Shown in pieces: positions 1 through 9,221 of a stretch of 64,000 bases of DNA. Position numbers and translations under genes: made by a program. The stretch is from positions 365,052 to 429,051 of the forward strand of contig BMTH01000006.1 of assembly GCA_014649575.1 (NCBI GenBank), in the 5' to 3' direction. This DNA comes from Streptomyces griseoincarnatus (lineage in GTDB: Bacteria; Actinomycetota; Actinomycetes; Streptomycetales; Streptomycetaceae). Each line of letters starts with the position of its first letter. The stretch's first letter is position 1. The notes under the pieces are model-generated. The model searched no databases. It saw nothing but the letters and a program-made list of their open reading frames with translations, and was not told where the DNA came from.

Positions 1-2
1 CC

Positions 3-854
3 GGGCTGCTGCTCCTCGCGGCCGCCCGGGTGCTGCCGCGTGGCGCCTGGTGGTGGAAGGCGGCGGTGCTGGGCGCGCTCAACATCGGCGCCTTCTTCCC
101 GCTGCTGTTCCTCTCCGCGTACCGGCTGCCGGGAGGACTGGCGGCCGTCGTCGGTTCGATGGGCCCGCTGCTGGTGCTGGGTCTGTCGGCGCTGCTGCTG
201 GGGCGGCGCCCCGCGCTCCGGGACGTCCTGGCCGGCGCCGTCGCCGCGCTCGGCGTGAGCATGGTCGTGCTGAAGGCGGCCGGGGCGCTGGACACGCTGG
301 GCGTGGCGGCGGCGTTCGCCTCCACGGCGTCGATGTCCGCGGGCACGGTACTGACGCAGAAGTGGGGCCGCCCCGAGGGTGTCGGCCCTCTCGCCCTCAC
401 CGGCTGGCAACTGACAGCGGGCGGGCTGCTGATCGCCCCGCTCGCCTTCCTGGTGGAGGGCGCCCCGCCCGCCCTGGACGCCGGGGCGGCCGGAGGCTAC
501 GCCTACCTGGCCCTGGTCAACACGGCCGTCGCGTACTGCCTGTGGTTCCGGGGCATCGGCCGCCTCACCGCGACCCAGGCCACACTCCTCGGCCCCCTGT
601 CCCCGCTGACGGCGGCGATGCTCGGCTGGGCGGCCCTGGGCGAGAGCCTGACGGCTCTCCAACTCGCCGGAATGGCACTCGCATTCGGCGCGACGGTGGC
701 GGGCCAGCTGACGTCGGTCCCGGCGCGGCGCCGAGACCGGGCCCGGGGGCTCGACGCCGATACGGTGCCGTGCCCCCGGCCGGGCATCCTGGAAGCCCCA
801 CAGCCAGGAGGAACCCGTGTCGCACCCGCAGACCCCCGCGGAGACGCTCGTTGA
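3..854 (+). CDS. EamA/RhaT-family membrane exporter, 5' end outside window
   Basis: This is the C-terminal part of a drug/metabolite transporter (DMT, EamA family). The reading frame is open from base 3, so the true start lies upstream; an internal GTG at 30 exists but would cut into a helix. The visible protein is a chain of hydrophobic segments, including AVLGALNIGAFFPLLFLSAY and LQLAGMALAFGATVAGQL, with the short connecting loops typical of the second EamA repeat. Such proteins export small metabolites or amino acids; the substrate cannot be read from sequence. The last ~40 residues after the final helix are polar (RRRDRARG...) and overlap the next gene by 38 bases, so the tail may be a read-on extension past the ancestral end of the family. 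Confidence 0.85.
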   Translation, partial: GLLLLAAARVLPRGAWWWKAAVLGALNIGAFFPLLFLSAYRLPGGLAAVVGSMGPLLVLGLSALLLGRRPALRDVLAGAVAALGVSMVVLKAAGALDTLGVAAAFASTASMSAGTVLTQKWGRPEGVGPLALTGWQLTAGGLLIAPLAFLVEGAPPALDAGAAGGYAYLALVNTAVAYCLWFRGIGRLTATQATLLGPLSPLTAAMLGWAALGESLTALQLAGMALAFGATVAGQLTSVPARRRDRARGLDADTVPCPRPGILEAPQPGGTRVAPADPRGDAR

Positions 855-1200
855 GGCGAAGAAAGGGCTGGGCCTGCCGCGTATCGTCGTGATCTGCGGC
901 TCCACCCGGTTCATGGCCGAGATGGCCGAGGCGGACGCGCGGGAGACCGAAGCCGGAAGGATCGTCGTCAAGCCGGGCGTCGACATGAAGTCGTCGCACG
1001 CTAGGCGGTCCGAACCCGCCGGCGCCGCGGCGCTGAAGGCCCGGCTCGACGAGCTGCACCGGGCGAAGATCCGGCTCTCCGACGAGGTGCTCGTGGTCGG
1101 CGGCTACATCGGGGACAGTACGCGCGCGGAGATCGCCTACGCGCGGTCGCTGGGCAAACCCGTGCGGTTCACGCACCCCGAGGTCGACCCCGACGCCTGA
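817..1200 (+). CDS. Small nucleoside 2-deoxyribosyltransferase-like protein
   Basis: A 127-residue soluble protein beginning at GTG 817, preceded by a strong AGGAGG ribosome binding site. It has the order of motifs seen in small Rossmann-like proteins of the nucleoside 2-deoxyribosyltransferase/DUF4406 type: an N-terminal strand and loop IVVICGSTRF, and a C-terminal VVGGYIGDSTRAEIAYARS followed by LGKPVRF. The S/T-R-x-E-I-x-Y-A pattern is the usual substrate-side helix of that fold. The start overlaps the upstream transporter by 38 bases, so translation is probably coupled. The exact substrate is unknown, and no partner gene gives a pathway. The assignment to the fold is an inference from motifs. 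Confidence 0.75.
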   Translation: MSHPQTPAETLVEAKKGLGLPRIVVICGSTRFMAEMAEADARETEAGRIVVKPGVDMKSSHARRSEPAGAAALKARLDELHRAKIRLSDEVLVVGGYIGDSTRAEIAYARSLGKPVRFTHPEVDPDA

Positions 1201-1295
1201 CCGCCCACTGCGGCCGCCCCCGCGAACGGGTACGTCGGAGCGCCCAGTTCGCACCACACGACCTTGCCCCGGTTTCCCTCCCTCGTCAGCGGCTG

Positions 1296-1643
1296 TCAGC
1301 CCCACACGTCGGCGCAGGCCCGCACCAGCGCCAGCCCTCGCCCGTCCTCGCGGTCGGTGACCGCGGTGAAGGGCCGCGGGGGTTCAGGAGGCGAGGGGTC
1401 CGCGTCCCACGCCCCGAGCCGCAGCACGCCGGTCCGTGACCAGCGCATCCGTAGCGCCGCCGGGCCTGTGGTGTGCCGGACGGCGTTCGAGACCAGCTCC
1501 GCCGCGAGCAGTTCGGCGACGTCGGTCAAGCCGATCAGGCCGTGCATCGTGAGGATGAGACGCAGAGTGCGGCGGCACACGGGGACGGCTCTGGGGTCGT
1601 TCGGGACGTGGAGGGAGTACTCCCACGATTCGTTATCGGGCAT
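1296..1643 (-). CDS. RsbW-like ATP-binding (HATPase_c_2) regulator, ended by in-frame TGA
   Basis: A 115-residue GHKL-type ATPase of the anti-sigma/serine-kinase kind that is abundant in Streptomyces. The N box ELVSNAVRHT and the glycine box DGRGLALVRACAD that bind ATP-Mg are intact. The start ATG has AAGGAA ten bases before it. What is odd is the end: the frame stops at TGA 1296-1298 directly after DVWG, but beyond the stop the same frame continues QPLTREGNRGKVVWCEL, which is the conserved last beta strand of this family, and only meets another stop at 1137-1139. The protein is therefore either truncated by a TGG-to-TGA nonsense change or read through. It lies divergent to an XRE/DUF397 pair that commonly accompanies such ATPases in Streptomyces. 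Confidence 0.75.
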   Translation of the reverse strand: MPDNESWEYSLHVPNDPRAVPVCRRTLRLILTMHGLIGLTDVAELLAAELVSNAVRHTTGPAALRMRWSRTGVLRLGAWDADPSPPEPPRPFTAVTDREDGRGLALVRACADVWG

Positions 1644-1738
1644 GCGGATTCCTTGTGTCGGTGGGGGAGCTGTGCGGCGGCGGTGTCATTGCCGGCCCGT
1701 CAGGGCAGGACGGGGCGGTGCGCTTCTGCGGCCAGGGG

Positions 1739-1756
1739 CGCAACGTGTTCGTTGCG
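1739..1756. promoter_or_regulatory. Inverted repeat in XRE/ATPase intergenic region
   Basis: CGCAACG and CGTTGCG form a perfect 7-bp inverted repeat with a TGTT spacer, between the divergent ATPase and XRE genes. Size and position fit a dimeric repressor site; the obvious candidate is the XRE protein encoded next to it. Binding is inferred only. Confidence 0.45.
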
Positions 1757-1764
1757 TGACCGAA

Positions 1765-1788
1765 CGTAGACCTTATATTTAACCTACG
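1765..1788 (+). promoter_or_regulatory. AT-rich promoter with CGTAG/CTACG arms
   Basis: An unusually AT-rich stretch (TTATATTTAA) for this genome, with TATATT at 1774-1779 resembling a -10 box, sits between the arms CGTAG (1765-1769) and CTACG (1784-1788). It probably is the promoter and a second operator for the XRE/DUF397 pair; the start codon is 55 bases downstream of the arms. Confidence 0.4.
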
Positions 1789-1843
1789 GCAAGTGGATCG
1801 CGTAGCCTGACGCCCGAACGAGTTGCTGAGCGAGGAGGCGTCG

Positions 1844-2695
1844 ATGGGGACGAGGCGCGATCCGACGGCGCGTCAGCTGCGCCTGGCCGTGGAGCTTCGG
1901 CGGCTTCGTGAGGCAGCGGGACTCAGCGCGCGTGAGGCGGCGGCGCTGCTCGGCGTCAACTCCGTGCAGATCAGCCAGATCGAAGCCGGTACGACCGGGG
2001 TGAGCGAGGAGCGGTTGCGGCGGCTCGCCGCTCATTACGCCTGCACGGACACTGGGTTGATCGACGCCCTGGCTGTCATGGCGTCCGACCGGGTGCGCGG
2101 TTGGTGGGAGGAGTACCGGGGCCGCCTCCCCACGGCGTTCCTGAACCTGTCCGAACTGGAGCACCACGCCACCTTCCGGTGGGACGTCGACTTCCTGCAC
2201 GTGCCGGGGCTTCTGCAGACCGAGGGCTACGCCCGCGCGCTGTTCTCCCGCAGGGTCCCGGAGCTTCCGGAGGAGGAACTCGGGCTGCGGGTGCGGCATC
2301 GCATGCAGCGTGGCGTGATCATCGAGGGGCCACGTCCGGCCCCGTACCGGGCGGTCGTCCACGAAGCGGCGTTGCGGATCAAGGTGGGTGGCCGGGAGGC
2401 AATGCGCGGTCAGCTCGCGCGCATCCTGGAGCTCTCGGAGGCGGAGCACGTGACGGTGCGGGTGATCCCCTTCGAGCTGGAGGAGTTCGCGGACGTCACG
2501 GCGGCCATGGTGTACGCGGGTGGCGCCGTGCCCCGCCTGGACACCGTGCTGCGCGACGGTCCGGACGGAGTCGCCCTCGTGGACACGGAAGCGCGGCTTG
2601 CCGTGTTCCGCACGCTCTTCCATAGGGTGGAGGCGGTTTCACTCGACCCGCTGCGCTCGCGTGACTTCATCCACGGATTGGCCAAGGAACTGTGA
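1844..2695 (+). CDS. XRE-family regulator with DUF5753 domain
   Basis: A 283-residue DNA-binding regulator. Residues ~10-70 are a helix-turn-helix of the XRE type (LREAAGLSAREAAALLGVNS, then QISQIEAG), and the rest is a DUF5753 domain with the family signature DFLHVPGLLQTEGYARALF. ATG 1844 was chosen because GAGGAGG lies just before it; an in-frame TTG at 1823 lacks this. Proteins of this WhiJ/Scr1-like class occur in dozens of copies in Streptomyces, usually next to a DUF397 gene, and are known or suspected to repress developmental or antibiotic genes, with DUF397 acting as antagonist. The neighbouring 65-residue DUF397 gene, 7 bases downstream, fits this arrangement. Confidence 0.88.
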   Translation: MGTRRDPTARQLRLAVELRRLREAAGLSAREAAALLGVNSVQISQIEAGTTGVSEERLRRLAAHYACTDTGLIDALAVMASDRVRGWWEEYRGRLPTAFLNLSELEHHATFRWDVDFLHVPGLLQTEGYARALFSRRVPELPEEELGLRVRHRMQRGVIIEGPRPAPYRAVVHEAALRIKVGGREAMRGQLARILELSEAEHVTVRVIPFELEEFADVTAAMVYAGGAVPRLDTVLRDGPDGVALVDTEARLAVFRTLFHRVEAVSLDPLRSRDFIHGLAKEL

Positions 2696-2702
2696 GGACC
2701 CG

Positions 2703-2900
2703 GTGCTTACTCCCGACTGCTGGCGCAAGTCTTCGTACTCCGGAAGCGGCGACGGCAACGCCTGCGTGGAAGTCGCCCCCCGCCGTGCCTGGATAGCCAT
2801 ACGCGACTCCAAGGCGCCGTCCCACGGCACCCTCACCGTGCCCGCCCCGTCGTTCGCCGCGTTCGTGAAGGCACTGAAGCGGCCGGGCGGGCTGCTGTAA
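2703..2900 (+). CDS. DUF397 small protein
   Basis: A 65-residue protein starting at GTG 2703, seven bases after the XRE stop codon. It shows the whole DUF397 pattern: an N-terminal WRKSSYSGSGDGNACVEVA, a central IAIRDSK, and a C-terminal FAAFVKALK helix. DUF397 proteins are the small partner of DUF5753-type XRE regulators and have been proposed to form a toxin-antitoxin-like or antagonist pair with them. The GAGGACCCGGTG context before the start provides a ribosome binding site inside the 3' end of the preceding gene, so the two are almost certainly one operon and translationally coupled. Confidence 0.88.
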   Translation: MLTPDCWRKSSYSGSGDGNACVEVAPRRAWIAIRDSKAPSHGTLTVPAPSFAAFVKALKRPGGLL

Positions 2901-2928
2901 CGCCGCCCGGCCCACCGTACCGCGCGCG

Positions 2929-3822
2929 TCAGACCACGATCACCCGCCGCCCCCTCGTGTGCCCCGCCCGGCTGTCGGCGTGGGCGGCGGCCGCCTCCGT
3001 GAGGGAGTAGACCTTCTCCACCGGGATGTGGAGCGTGCCCTGTTCGAGGAGACGGACCGTCTCCTTCAGCGCGTCCGGGACGCTGCCCGCGACGTTCGAG
3101 AAGCGGACGCCCAGTTCGGGGGCGGTGCGGTCCGCGATGGAGACCACCGTGGCCGGGTCCCCGGTCAGCTCCACGAGTTCGCGGACGACGCCCGCGCCGG
3201 CCAGGTCGAGGGCCGCGTCGACCGAGGTGAACGCCCGCACCCGCTCAGGCCAGCCCTCGGCGTACGTCGTGGCGTGCGCGCCGAGGCCGCGCAGGTACTC
3301 CAGGTTGGCCGCCCCGGCCGTGCCGACCACCGTGATGCCGCGGTCGCGTGCGATCTGCAGCACCGCCGAGCCGACCCCGCCCGAGGCACCGCTGACCAGC
3401 AACGTCTGTCCGGGGCGGACACCGCACTCGCCCAGGATGCGCAGAGCCGTCTCCATGACGGACGGATAGCCGGCCGCCTCCTCGAAGGAGAGGCCCTCGG
3501 GCATCCGGGCCCAGGCGTGCAACACCGCGAACTCGGCATACGTGTCGGCGCCTTCGCCGAAGACGCGGTCACCGGGCGCCACATCCGTGACGCCCTCACC
3601 GACCTCGTCCACCACCCCTGCGGCGTCCAGTCCGACGCCCGCGGGCAGTGACGCGGGGAGGGCCGGACGCATCTGGCCCTCCCGGATCCTCCAGTCGACG
3701 GGGTTCACCCCGGCCGCGCGCACGGCGATGCGTATCTCTCCCGGACCCGCGTGGGGCTTCTCGGCGTCGACGAGACGAAGGACCTCGGGGCCGCCGAACG
3801 CGGCGTAGCTCACTTTCCTCAT
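2929..3822 (-). CDS. Zinc-free NADP-dependent quinone-oxidoreductase-like enzyme
   Basis: A 297-residue medium-chain dehydrogenase/reductase of the quinone oxidoreductase type. The N-terminal GroES-like part contains AAGVNPVDWRIREG, typical of the zinc-independent branch, and the Rossmann part carries LLVSGASGGVGSAVLQIA, the NADPH-binding glycine motif. It probably reduces quinones or activated alkenes in the cytoplasm. The gene is divergent to a TetR regulator, and a perfect palindrome lies in its promoter, so it is the likely target of that repressor. A TACGGT -10 box (plus-strand 3830-3835) ends seven bases before the start codon, with no Shine-Dalgarno sequence, so the mRNA may be leaderless. 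Confidence 0.88.
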   Translation of the reverse strand: MRKVSYAAFGGPEVLRLVDAEKPHAGPGEIRIAVRAAGVNPVDWRIREGQMRPALPASLPAGVGLDAAGVVDEVGEGVTDVAPGDRVFGEGADTYAEFAVLHAWARMPEGLSFEEAAGYPSVMETALRILGECGVRPGQTLLVSGASGGVGSAVLQIARDRGITVVGTAGAANLEYLRGLGAHATTYAEGWPERVRAFTSVDAALDLAGAGVVRELVELTGDPATVVSIADRTAPELGVRFSNVAGSVPDALKETVRLLEQGTLHIPVEKVYSLTEAAAAHADSRAGHTRGRRVIVV

Positions 3823-3838
3823 GCCGCCGACCGTAACA

Positions 3839-3849
3839 CTAACCGTTAG
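3839..3849. promoter_or_regulatory. Palindromic operator CTAACCGTTAG
   Basis: CTAAC-C-GTTAG is a perfect 11-bp palindrome in the 71-base gap between the oxidoreductase and tetR; another CGTTAG half-site is at 3861-3866. It lies just upstream of the -10 box of the oxidoreductase and of tetR. This is the expected place for TetR to repress both genes. Confidence 0.6.
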
Positions 3850-3880
3850 GTCATTGAAGTCGTTAGGATTTTGTATCTGC

Positions 3881-3886
3881 TAGCGT
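3881..3886 (+). promoter_or_regulatory. -10 box of tetR, leaderless arrangement
   Basis: TAGCGT ends seven bases before the ATG at 3894, and no ribosome binding site is present. Transcription would begin at or next to the start codon. Confidence 0.45.
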
Positions 3887-3893
3887 TCGGATC

Positions 3894-4499
3894 ATGCCCG
3901 AGCAGCCGCAGTCCGGACGTCGCGAGCGCAAGAAGGCCGCCACACGTCAGAAGATCGCCGACACCGCCCTGCGGCTCTTCCTGGAGCGCGGGTACGACGC
4001 GGTGGGCATCCGGGACGTGGCCGCCGAGGCCGACGTGGCCGTCACCACCGTCTTCTCCCACTTCGCCTCCAAGGAGACCCTGGTGTTCGAGCGGGACGCG
4101 GACTTCGAACGGCGGCTCGCCCGCGCGGTGACCGGCCGCGCGCCCGGCGCACCGCTCGTGCCCGCCCTGCGCCAGGAGATGCACGCCCTGGTGCGCCACT
4201 GCCTGGCCGACGAGGCCGCCCCCGTGTGGCGGATGATCGACGCCTCGCCCGCGCTGAGGGAGTACGAGGGCTCCATGCGGCTGCGGCACGCGGAGACCCT
4301 GGCGGCCGCCCTCGCCGCGGAACCGGGCGCGCCGCGCGGCGCCACCGCCTGCAGGGCGCTCGCCCGGTTCGTGGTCGACGCCTTCGCGCTGGCCCGCGAG
4401 GCGGACGACCCGCGGGCCGCGGTGGACGAGATCTTCCGGATGGTCGAGGCGGCCTGGGAGGCCGCCGAGGCGGGAGTGCCGGTCCGGCCCGCGACATGA
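3894..4499 (+). CDS. TetR/AcrR-family transcriptional regulator
   Basis: A 201-residue repressor. Residues ~12-58 form the TetR DNA-binding domain: TRQKIADTALRLFLERGYDA, then VGIRDVAAEADVAVTTVFSH, then FASKETLVF. The C-terminal helical domain, where the ligand binds, is variable and does not indicate the inducer. It is divergent to the quinone-oxidoreductase gene and the gap contains a palindrome, so it likely controls that gene and itself in response to a quinone, electrophile or related compound (inference). Its product ends just before a strong terminator shared with the convergent pepN. Confidence 0.9.
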   Translation: MPEQPQSGRRERKKAATRQKIADTALRLFLERGYDAVGIRDVAAEADVAVTTVFSHFASKETLVFERDADFERRLARAVTGRAPGAPLVPALRQEMHALVRHCLADEAAPVWRMIDASPALREYEGSMRLRHAETLAAALAAEPGAPRGATACRALARFVVDAFALAREADDPRAAVDEIFRMVEAAWEAAEAGVPVRPAT

Positions 4500-4504
4500 C
4501 GGAA

Positions 4505-4534
4505 GGGGCGCCCGGCCGGGAAGCCGGGCGCCCC
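4505..4534. terminator. Bidirectional terminator hairpin tetR/pepN
   Basis: GGGGCGCCCGGC and GCCGGGCGCCCC make a perfect 12-bp stem with a six-base loop between convergent genes. It has no U tract, as is usual for Streptomyces terminators. Confidence 0.8.
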
Positions 4535-4554
4535 TTCTCGCTGTCGGAACCGCG

Positions 4555-7134
4555 TTACGCCGACGTCGCCGCCGCGTCCGCCGCCTGCGCGCGCAGGGCG
4601 CGTTCCACGCCCGCGCGGGACTCCGAGACCAGGCGACGCAGAGCCGCGTTCGGCTCGGCGGAGGCCAGCCAGGCGTCCGTCCTGTCGAGAGTCTCGCCGG
4701 TGACCTGGATGCCCGGGTAGAGACCGACCGCGATCTGCTGGGCCATCTCGTGCGAGCGGGACGCCCACACGTCCGCCAGCGCCTCGAAGTACTTGTCCGT
4801 GTACGGCGCCAGCAGCTCGCGCTGGTCGGTCTGCACGAAGCCGGCGATGACGGCCTCCTGGACCGCGTTCGGCAGCTTGTCGGACTCGACGACCGAGGCC
4901 CACGCCTCCGCCTTGGCCTCCTCCGTCGGGCGGGCCGCCCGCGCGGTGGCCGCGTGCCGCTCGCCCGCGGCGGTCCTGTCGCGCTCGTACTCGGCGGCGA
5001 TCTCCGCCTCGTCGAACCGGCCCACCGCCGCCAGCCGCTGCACGAACGTCCAGCGCAGCTCGGTGTCGACGGCCAGGCCCTCCACGGTCTGCGTGCCGGC
5101 GAGCAGCGCTTCCAGCAGGTCCAGCTGCTCCGGGGTGCGGGCGGTCGCCGCGAACGCGCGCGCCCACGCCAGCTGGTGGTCGCTGCCCGGCTCGGCGGAC
5201 CGCAGGTGGGCCAGCGTGGCGTCGGTCCAGCGGGCCAGCAGCGTCTCGCGGGCGACCGGGTCGGCGTACAGGTCGAGTGCCAGCTTCACCTGCCGGTGCA
5301 GCGACTGCACCACACCGATGTCGGACTCCTTGCCGACACCCGACAGCACCAGCGACAGGTAGTCCCGCACGGGCAGCTCCGCGTCGCGGGTCATGTCCCA
5401 GGCGGAGGCCCAGCACAGCGCCCGCGGCAGCGACGACTCGAAGTCGCCCAGGTGCCCGGTGACGACGGCGAGGGACTGCTCGTCCAGGCGGACCTTGGCG
5501 TACGACAGGTCGTCGTCGTTGAGCAGGACCACCGCCGGGCGGCGCTTGCCCGCGAGCTGCGGCACGGCGGTCAGCTCGCCGTCGACGTCCAGCTCGACCC
5601 TGTCGCCGCGGACCAGCTTGCCGGTCGCCTCGTCCAGGTCGTACAGGCCGATCGCGATGCGGTGCGGGCGCAGGGTCGGCTCGCCCTTCGCGCCGGCGGG
5701 AAGCGCCGGGGCCTCCTGGCGGACGGCGAACGAGGTGATGACGCCCGCGTCGTCGGTCTCGATCTCGGGACGCAGGACGTTGATGCCGGCCGTCTCCAGC
5801 CACTTCTTCGACCAGGTCCTCAGATCGCGGCCGGAGGTCTCCTCCAGGGCGCCCAGCAGGTCGGACAGGCGCGTGTTGCCGTACGCGTGCCGCTTGAAGT
5901 ACGCCTGCACGCCCCGGAAGAACTCGTCCTCGCCGACGTAGGCGACGAGCTGCTTCAGCACCGAGGCGCCCTTGGCGTACGTGATGCCGTCGAAGTTGAC
6001 GAGGACGTCGTCCAGGTCGCGGATGTCCGCCATGATCGGGTGCGTGGACGGCAGCTGGTCCTGGCGGTAGGCCCAGGTCTTCATCTGGTTCGCGAACGTC
6101 GTCCACGAGTGCGGCCACTTGGAGCCGGGCGCGTCGGCCTGGCAGGCGGCCTCCGCGAACGTGGCGAACGACTCGTTCAGCCACAGGTCGTTCCACCACT
6201 CCATGGTGACCAGGTCGCCGAACCACATGTGCGCCAGCTCGTGCAGGATCGTGGCCGCGCGCACCTCGTACGCCGCGTCCGTCACCTTCGAGCGGAAGAC
6301 GTACTGGTCGCGGATGGTGACCGCGCCCGCGTTCTCCATCGCGCCCGCGTTGAACTCGGGCACGAACAGCTGGTCGTACTTCTCGAACGGGTAGGCGTAG
6401 TCGAACTTCTCCTGGAACCAGTCGAAGCCCTGCCGGGTCACCTCGAAGATGGCGTCCGCGTCGAGGTGCTCGGCGAGCGAGGGCCGGCAGTAGATGCCGA
6501 GCGGCACCGACCGGCCGTCCTTCTCGTACACGCTGTGCACCGAGTGGTACGGGCCGGCGATCAGCGCCGTGACGTACGTCGACAGGCGCGGGGTCGGCGC
6601 GAAGACCCACACGTTGTCCTTGGGCTCCGGCGTGGGCGAGTTGGAGATGACCGTCCAGCCCTCCGGCGCCTTCACCGTGAACTGGAACGTCGCCTTGAGG
6701 TCCGGCTGCTCGAAGCTCGCGAACACCCGGCGGGCGTCCGGCACCTCGAACTGCGTGTACAGGTACGCCTGGTCGTCCACCGGGTCGACGAAGCGGTGCA
6801 GGCCCTCCCCCGTGTTGGTGTACGCGCACTCGGCGCTCACCCGCAGCACGTTGCGGCCCTTCAGCAGGCCGGGCAGGGCGATACGGGAGTCGGCGAAGGC
6901 CTCGGCGGGCTCCAGCGCGTCACCGTTCAGGGTGATCTCGTGGACGGCGGGGGCAACCAGGTCGATGAAGGACTCCGCGCCGTCCTCGGCCACGTCGAAG
7001 CGCACCGTGGTCACGGACCGGTACGTGCCCCCCTCCTGCGCGCCGGAGAGATCGAGATCGATCTCGTACGAGTCAACGGTCAGCAGCTTCGCCCGCTGCT
7101 GCGCCTCTTCGCGGGTCAGGTTTGTGCCAGGCAC
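4555..7134 (-). CDS. pepN: Aminopeptidase N (M1 family), first copy
   Basis: An 859-residue cytosolic zinc aminopeptidase that removes N-terminal residues from peptides. The exopeptidase motif GAMEN is at ~264-268 and the zinc site HELAHMWFGDLVTMEW begins at ~298, with the third ligand in LWLNESF (Glu ~321). The usual start is placed at GTG 7134 because GAGGAG lies eight bases before it; the frame is open 27 codons further but without a better site. The C-terminal ERAP1-like helical domain is full length. A second M1 gene of almost the same length lies 10 kb away; the two share the same ends and signature blocks but differ enough to be old paralogs. The gene stands alone, with a terminator behind it. 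Confidence 0.95.
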   Translation of the reverse strand: MPGTNLTREEAQQRAKLLTVDSYEIDLDLSGAQEGGTYRSVTTVRFDVAEDGAESFIDLVAPAVHEITLNGDALEPAEAFADSRIALPGLLKGRNVLRVSAECAYTNTGEGLHRFVDPVDDQAYLYTQFEVPDARRVFASFEQPDLKATFQFTVKAPEGWTVISNSPTPEPKDNVWVFAPTPRLSTYVTALIAGPYHSVHSVYEKDGRSVPLGIYCRPSLAEHLDADAIFEVTRQGFDWFQEKFDYAYPFEKYDQLFVPEFNAGAMENAGAVTIRDQYVFRSKVTDAAYEVRAATILHELAHMWFGDLVTMEWWNDLWLNESFATFAEAACQADAPGSKWPHSWTTFANQMKTWAYRQDQLPSTHPIMADIRDLDDVLVNFDGITYAKGASVLKQLVAYVGEDEFFRGVQAYFKRHAYGNTRLSDLLGALEETSGRDLRTWSKKWLETAGINVLRPEIETDDAGVITSFAVRQEAPALPAGAKGEPTLRPHRIAIGLYDLDEATGKLVRGDRVELDVDGELTAVPQLAGKRRPAVVLLNDDDLSYAKVRLDEQSLAVVTGHLGDFESSLPRALCWASAWDMTRDAELPVRDYLSLVLSGVGKESDIGVVQSLHRQVKLALDLYADPVARETLLARWTDATLAHLRSAEPGSDHQLAWARAFAATARTPEQLDLLEALLAGTQTVEGLAVDTELRWTFVQRLAAVGRFDEAEIAAEYERDRTAAGERHAATARAARPTEEAKAEAWASVVESDKLPNAVQEAVIAGFVQTDQRELLAPYTDKYFEALADVWASRSHEMAQQIAVGLYPGIQVTGETLDRTDAWLASAEPNAALRRLVSESRAGVERALRAQAADAAATSA

Positions 7135-7307
7135 GCGGTCATCTCCTCGATATGTGTGGGTTGCGCCATCCTTCCACGCGGGATCGGCATCACGCGATGA
7201 CGAAACCGCAGGCATGGGGATACCCCTGTGTCGAAAGGGGGACGCCTCGGGACTCGACGTCCGATTGCCGCCGGCGGGTTGGGCGGCGGGTCGGCCAGGG
7301 TGGAGAC

Positions 7308-7790
7308 ATGACCACTGCCACGTTGCGCGTCCGTGCCGTTCCGCCGCAGGTCGTGAGGGAGCTGCTCGTCCGTGACGACGCCGGGCGTCCGGCCGCTCCC
7401 TCCGTCGACGACGAGGGCGGCGCCCCGCTCCGCTGCTGTCTGCGCCGCAGCGGTCCGGGGGAGCGGATCGCCCTGGTGACGTACGCGCCCCTGCGCCGCT
7501 GGGCGGCGGAGACGGGCGTGGACCCGGGCGCGTACGACGAACAGGGGCCCGTCTTCCTCCACGCGGAGGAGTGCGCGGGGCCGGAGGGCGACGGCCTGCC
7601 CTTCACCTCGGCGCACCGCGTCCTGCGCCGCTACTCCGCCGACGGGCGGATCCTCGGCGGGCGGCTGGCCCAGGCGCCGGCGGACTTCGCGCCCGCCCTG
7701 CGCGAGGCGTACGCCGACCCGGCTGTGGCGCTGGTGCACGTACGCGCCGTGGAGTACGGCTGTTTCCTCTACGAGGTCCGGCGGGGCTGA
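7308..7790 (+). CDS. DUF1203 domain protein
   Basis: A 160-residue soluble protein that fits the DUF1203 family over its whole length: LRCCLRRSGPGERIALVTYA near residues 40-60, the central GPVFLHAEEC and the C-terminal VHVRAVEYGCFLYEVRR. The family has no established function. ATG 7308 follows GGTGGAGAC, a weak ribosome binding site; longer in-frame starts upstream would overlap the pepN promoter. It is transcribed away from pepN and ends before a terminator facing asd, so it seems to be a single-gene unit. Confidence 0.82.
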   Translation: MTTATLRVRAVPPQVVRELLVRDDAGRPAAPSVDDEGGAPLRCCLRRSGPGERIALVTYAPLRRWAAETGVDPGAYDEQGPVFLHAEECAGPEGDGLPFTSAHRVLRRYSADGRILGGRLAQAPADFAPALREAYADPAVALVHVRAVEYGCFLYEVRRG

Positions 7791-7818
7791 CCGCCGCTCA
7801 CCCGGGCGGCGGAACGGC

Positions 7819-7854
7819 GAGAGGCGGGCGCCCCCTCGGGGACGCCCGCCTCTC
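7819..7854. terminator. Bidirectional terminator hairpin DUF1203/asd
   Basis: GAGAGGCGGGCG and CGCCCGCCTCTC form a perfect 12-bp stem between convergent genes. Confidence 0.8.
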
Positions 7855-7871
7855 CGGCTGCCGGTGCGCGG

Positions 7872-9221
<1,350 letters not shown>

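Noticed and set aside
1264..1782. Plus-strand frame across the ATPase gene and its upstream region
   Set aside because: Product is Ser/Arg-rich without any motif, while the minus strand shows the N and G boxes of the ATPase.
4750..7200. An 816-codon plus-strand frame over pepN
   Set aside because: Antisense shadow. It lacks motifs and the opposite frame contains GAMEN and HExxH.
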